From Caulobacteraceae bacterium (GTDB lineage Bacteria > Pseudomonadota > Alphaproteobacteria > Caulobacterales > Caulobacteraceae), in contig CANKPO010000059.1 of NCBI GenBank assembly GCA_947484535.1, positions 1 through 7,518 of the forward strand: 7,518 nt of DNA, given 5' to 3'. Both the position numbers and the translations under genes were made by a program. Of the stretch, positions 6,770-7,518 are shown piece by piece. The notes beneath the pieces are model-generated. The model ran no database searches and was not told the origin of the DNA. It saw only the letters and a list, made by a program, of their open reading frames with translations. Each line of letters opens with the position of its first letter. Position 1 is the stretch's first letter.

Positions 6770-6798
6770 TTGGATTTATCGATAGTTTTAGCTATCTT
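6770..6798 (+). promoter_or_regulatory. Candidate promoter with overlapping inverted repeat upstream of the XRE gene
   Basis: TTGGATT (6770-6776), a 14-base spacer and GCTATCTT (6791-6798) loosely fit the Caulobacter-type promoter pattern. The inverted repeat GATAG-TTTTAG-CTATC (6781-6796) fills the spacer and overlaps the -10, and the palindrome TATCGATA (6777-6784) gives a third copy of the same half-site. An operator inside the promoter is the usual arrangement for an autorepressed XRE gene. Transcription from here would leave a leader of about 55 bases before ATG 6860, which argues against translation starting at TTG 6770 or ATG 6809. Confidence 0.4.
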
Positions 6799-6859
6799 TC
6801 CTGTAGGAATGGTCTATGATCTACCTTACCGAGAACTTATTCAAAAGGTGCGACATATC

Positions 6860-7282
6860 ATGGGTGCTATTAAAGCCAACGCGGACGATGAGCCGCATCC
6901 CCTCGACGTTGCTTTGGGTCAAAGCGTTCGCCTTCGTCGCCGGTCGTTGCGCATGTCGCAGCAGGCCTTGGCCGATGCCATTGGCGTGAGCTTCCAACAG
7001 GTACAGAAATATGAGCGCGGCACCAATCGCGTCAGTTTCTCGCGACTGGTCGAAATCGCCCACACCCTGGGCTGCCGCGTCAGCGACCTGGTGGATGATC
7101 TGGACGAGGATAAGGGCCGGTCTTCCGAGCGGATCGCCGATCTTTCCAAGCTGCGCCTGCCCGGTGCAGCGGAACTGCTGGACGCCTATTCGGCCATCTC
7201 CTCGACCCGCCTGCGCCGCTCAGTGCTGGAACTGGCTCAGTCGATGATGGCCAATGCTCCAGCCGCAATGCCGGAAGACTAA
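6860..7282 (+). CDS. XRE-family transcriptional regulator (PraR/PhrR-like short form)
   Basis: Cytoplasmic DNA-binding protein of 140 residues. The Cro/CI helix-turn-helix covers about residues 19-80: VALGQSVRLRRRSLRMSQQALADAIG, then the recognition helix and its flank VSFQQVQKYERGTNRVSF, and EIAHTLGCRVSDL. The phrase FQQVQKYERGTNRVS is typical of the short alphaproteobacterial regulators that include PraR/PhrR. After an acidic linker (79-85) comes a C-terminal helical region, LLDAYSAI followed by LRRSVLELAQSM, probably for dimerisation. I chose ATG 6860 because the family begins a few residues before PHPLDV and because AAGGTG (6845-6850) lies upstream. The frame is open back to TTG 6770, but that extra part is hydrophobic, atypical and overlaps the likely promoter. 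Targets are unknown; autoregulation is suggested by the inverted repeat at 6781-6796. It converges with the minus-strand gene that ends 16 bases away. Confidence 0.9.
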   Translation: MGAIKANADDEPHPLDVALGQSVRLRRRSLRMSQQALADAIGVSFQQVQKYERGTNRVSFSRLVEIAHTLGCRVSDLVDDLDEDKGRSSERIADLSKLRLPGAAELLDAYSAISSTRLRRSVLELAQSMMANAPAAMPED

Positions 7283-7283
7283 A

Positions 7284-7318
7284 GCCTACGGCTTGGTTCT
7301 ATTGAACCAGGCTTAGGC
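7284..7318. terminator. Hairpin between convergent genes, candidate bidirectional terminator
   Basis: GCCTA (7284-7288) pairs with TAGGC (7314-7318), and TGGTTC (7294-7299) pairs with GAACCA (7304-7309) around a TATT loop; the segment between them, CGGCT against GGCT, pairs partly. The structure begins two bases after the XRE stop codon. On the plus strand no T-run follows directly, although a small GGGC-CTA-GCCC hairpin (7320-7330) leads into AAATTCTTTT. On the minus strand it is followed by TTTAG only. Termination strength is therefore uncertain. Confidence 0.45.
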
Positions 7319-7518
7319 GGGGCCTAGCCCAAATTCTTTTGAGATCTTCGACCACGGCGAGGGCCACGTCCTCGCCGTGTTGTCGTTCGATGGTCGCGAT
7401 CTGACCAATCATTTTGACAACCATATCCACGCTCACCTCGTGAAAGCGCGGCGAAGCCGATAGCCCATGGCCCTTACCGGTCCAGCGGGCGGCAAGATGG
7501 GACTCAGCCTGCTCAGCA
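7299..7518 (-). CDS. Hypothetical protein, C-terminal part, cut by window edge
   Basis: A minus-strand frame enters from the right edge and stays open for 72 codons to a TAG (complement of 7299-7301). I do not recognise the family. The visible part is hydrophilic: RWTGKGHGLSASPRFHEV, then a predicted amphipathic helical stretch from VSVDMVVKMIGQI through EDVALAVVEDLKRIWARP, with no signal peptide or membrane segment. Codons are rich in G or C at the third position, consistent with coding. Neighbouring minus-strand frames close within this span. Internal starts exist (GTG-GAT-ATG around residue 30), so a shorter protein is possible. The gene converges on the XRE regulator, and its last codons and stop fall in the shared hairpin. 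Its role cannot be inferred from the visible portion. Confidence 0.55.
   Translation of the reverse strand, partial: AEQAESHLAARWTGKGHGLSASPRFHEVSVDMVVKMIGQIATIERQHGEDVALAVVEDLKRIWARPRLSLVQ

Noticed and set aside
6770..6859. TTG 6770 or ATG 6809 as the start of the XRE regulator
   Set aside because: The extra residues are unlike the family N-terminus, and the DNA there looks like promoter and operator.
3128..7518. CTGCTCAGCA present at 3128-3137 and at 7509-7518, as possible ends of an inserted element
   Set aside because: The match is only ten bases before the window ends, the sequence is itself nearly palindromic, the second copy lies in coding sequence, and there is no transposase or matching target duplication.

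Overview
The window reads as a chromosomal segment of a GC-rich alphaproteobacterium, most likely of the Caulobacterales. The support is indirect: the protein styles (an UppP beginning MPDWL, a short XRE regulator of the PraR/PhrR-like type) and promoter-like elements resembling the Caulobacter housekeeping pattern TTGACGS-N10-14-GCTANAWC. No rRNA, tRNA, CRISPR array, insertion sequence or phage structural gene is visible.

Layout. Positions 1-530 (minus strand) hold the N-terminal part of a cation diffusion facilitator metal exporter. It is divergent from uppP (688-1491), the undecaprenyl-diphosphate phosphatase. A secreted PhoA-type alkaline phosphatase follows at 1626-3101. Next is a two-gene unit, 3205-6468: a membrane-anchored family 2 glycosyltransferase of the GtrB/polyprenyl-phosphate-sugar synthase type, then a 671-residue membrane protein. 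The latter joins a GT-C-like/GtrC-like N-terminal part to a complete GtrA-type flippase domain. Directly behind its stop codon lies a 5'-truncated reading frame resembling the last ~65 residues of 6-phosphogluconolactonase (pgl), which I read as a gene remnant. An AT-rich stretch with two inverted repeats leads into an XRE-family regulator (6860-7282). A minus-strand frame entering from the right edge converges on it and stops inside a shared hairpin.

How the genes may work together. UppP regenerates undecaprenyl phosphate, the carrier a GtrB-type enzyme charges with a sugar. GtrA-type domains are thought to flip that lipid-sugar, and a GtrC-type partner transfers the sugar to a surface polymer in the periplasm. 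The 3205-6468 pair could therefore be a complete lipid-linked surface glycosylation module packed into two genes, with flippase and transferase fused. This is inferred from family resemblance and domain order; substrate and acceptor cannot be read from the sequence. The pgl remnant against the 3' end of the module suggests a past rearrangement at this boundary.
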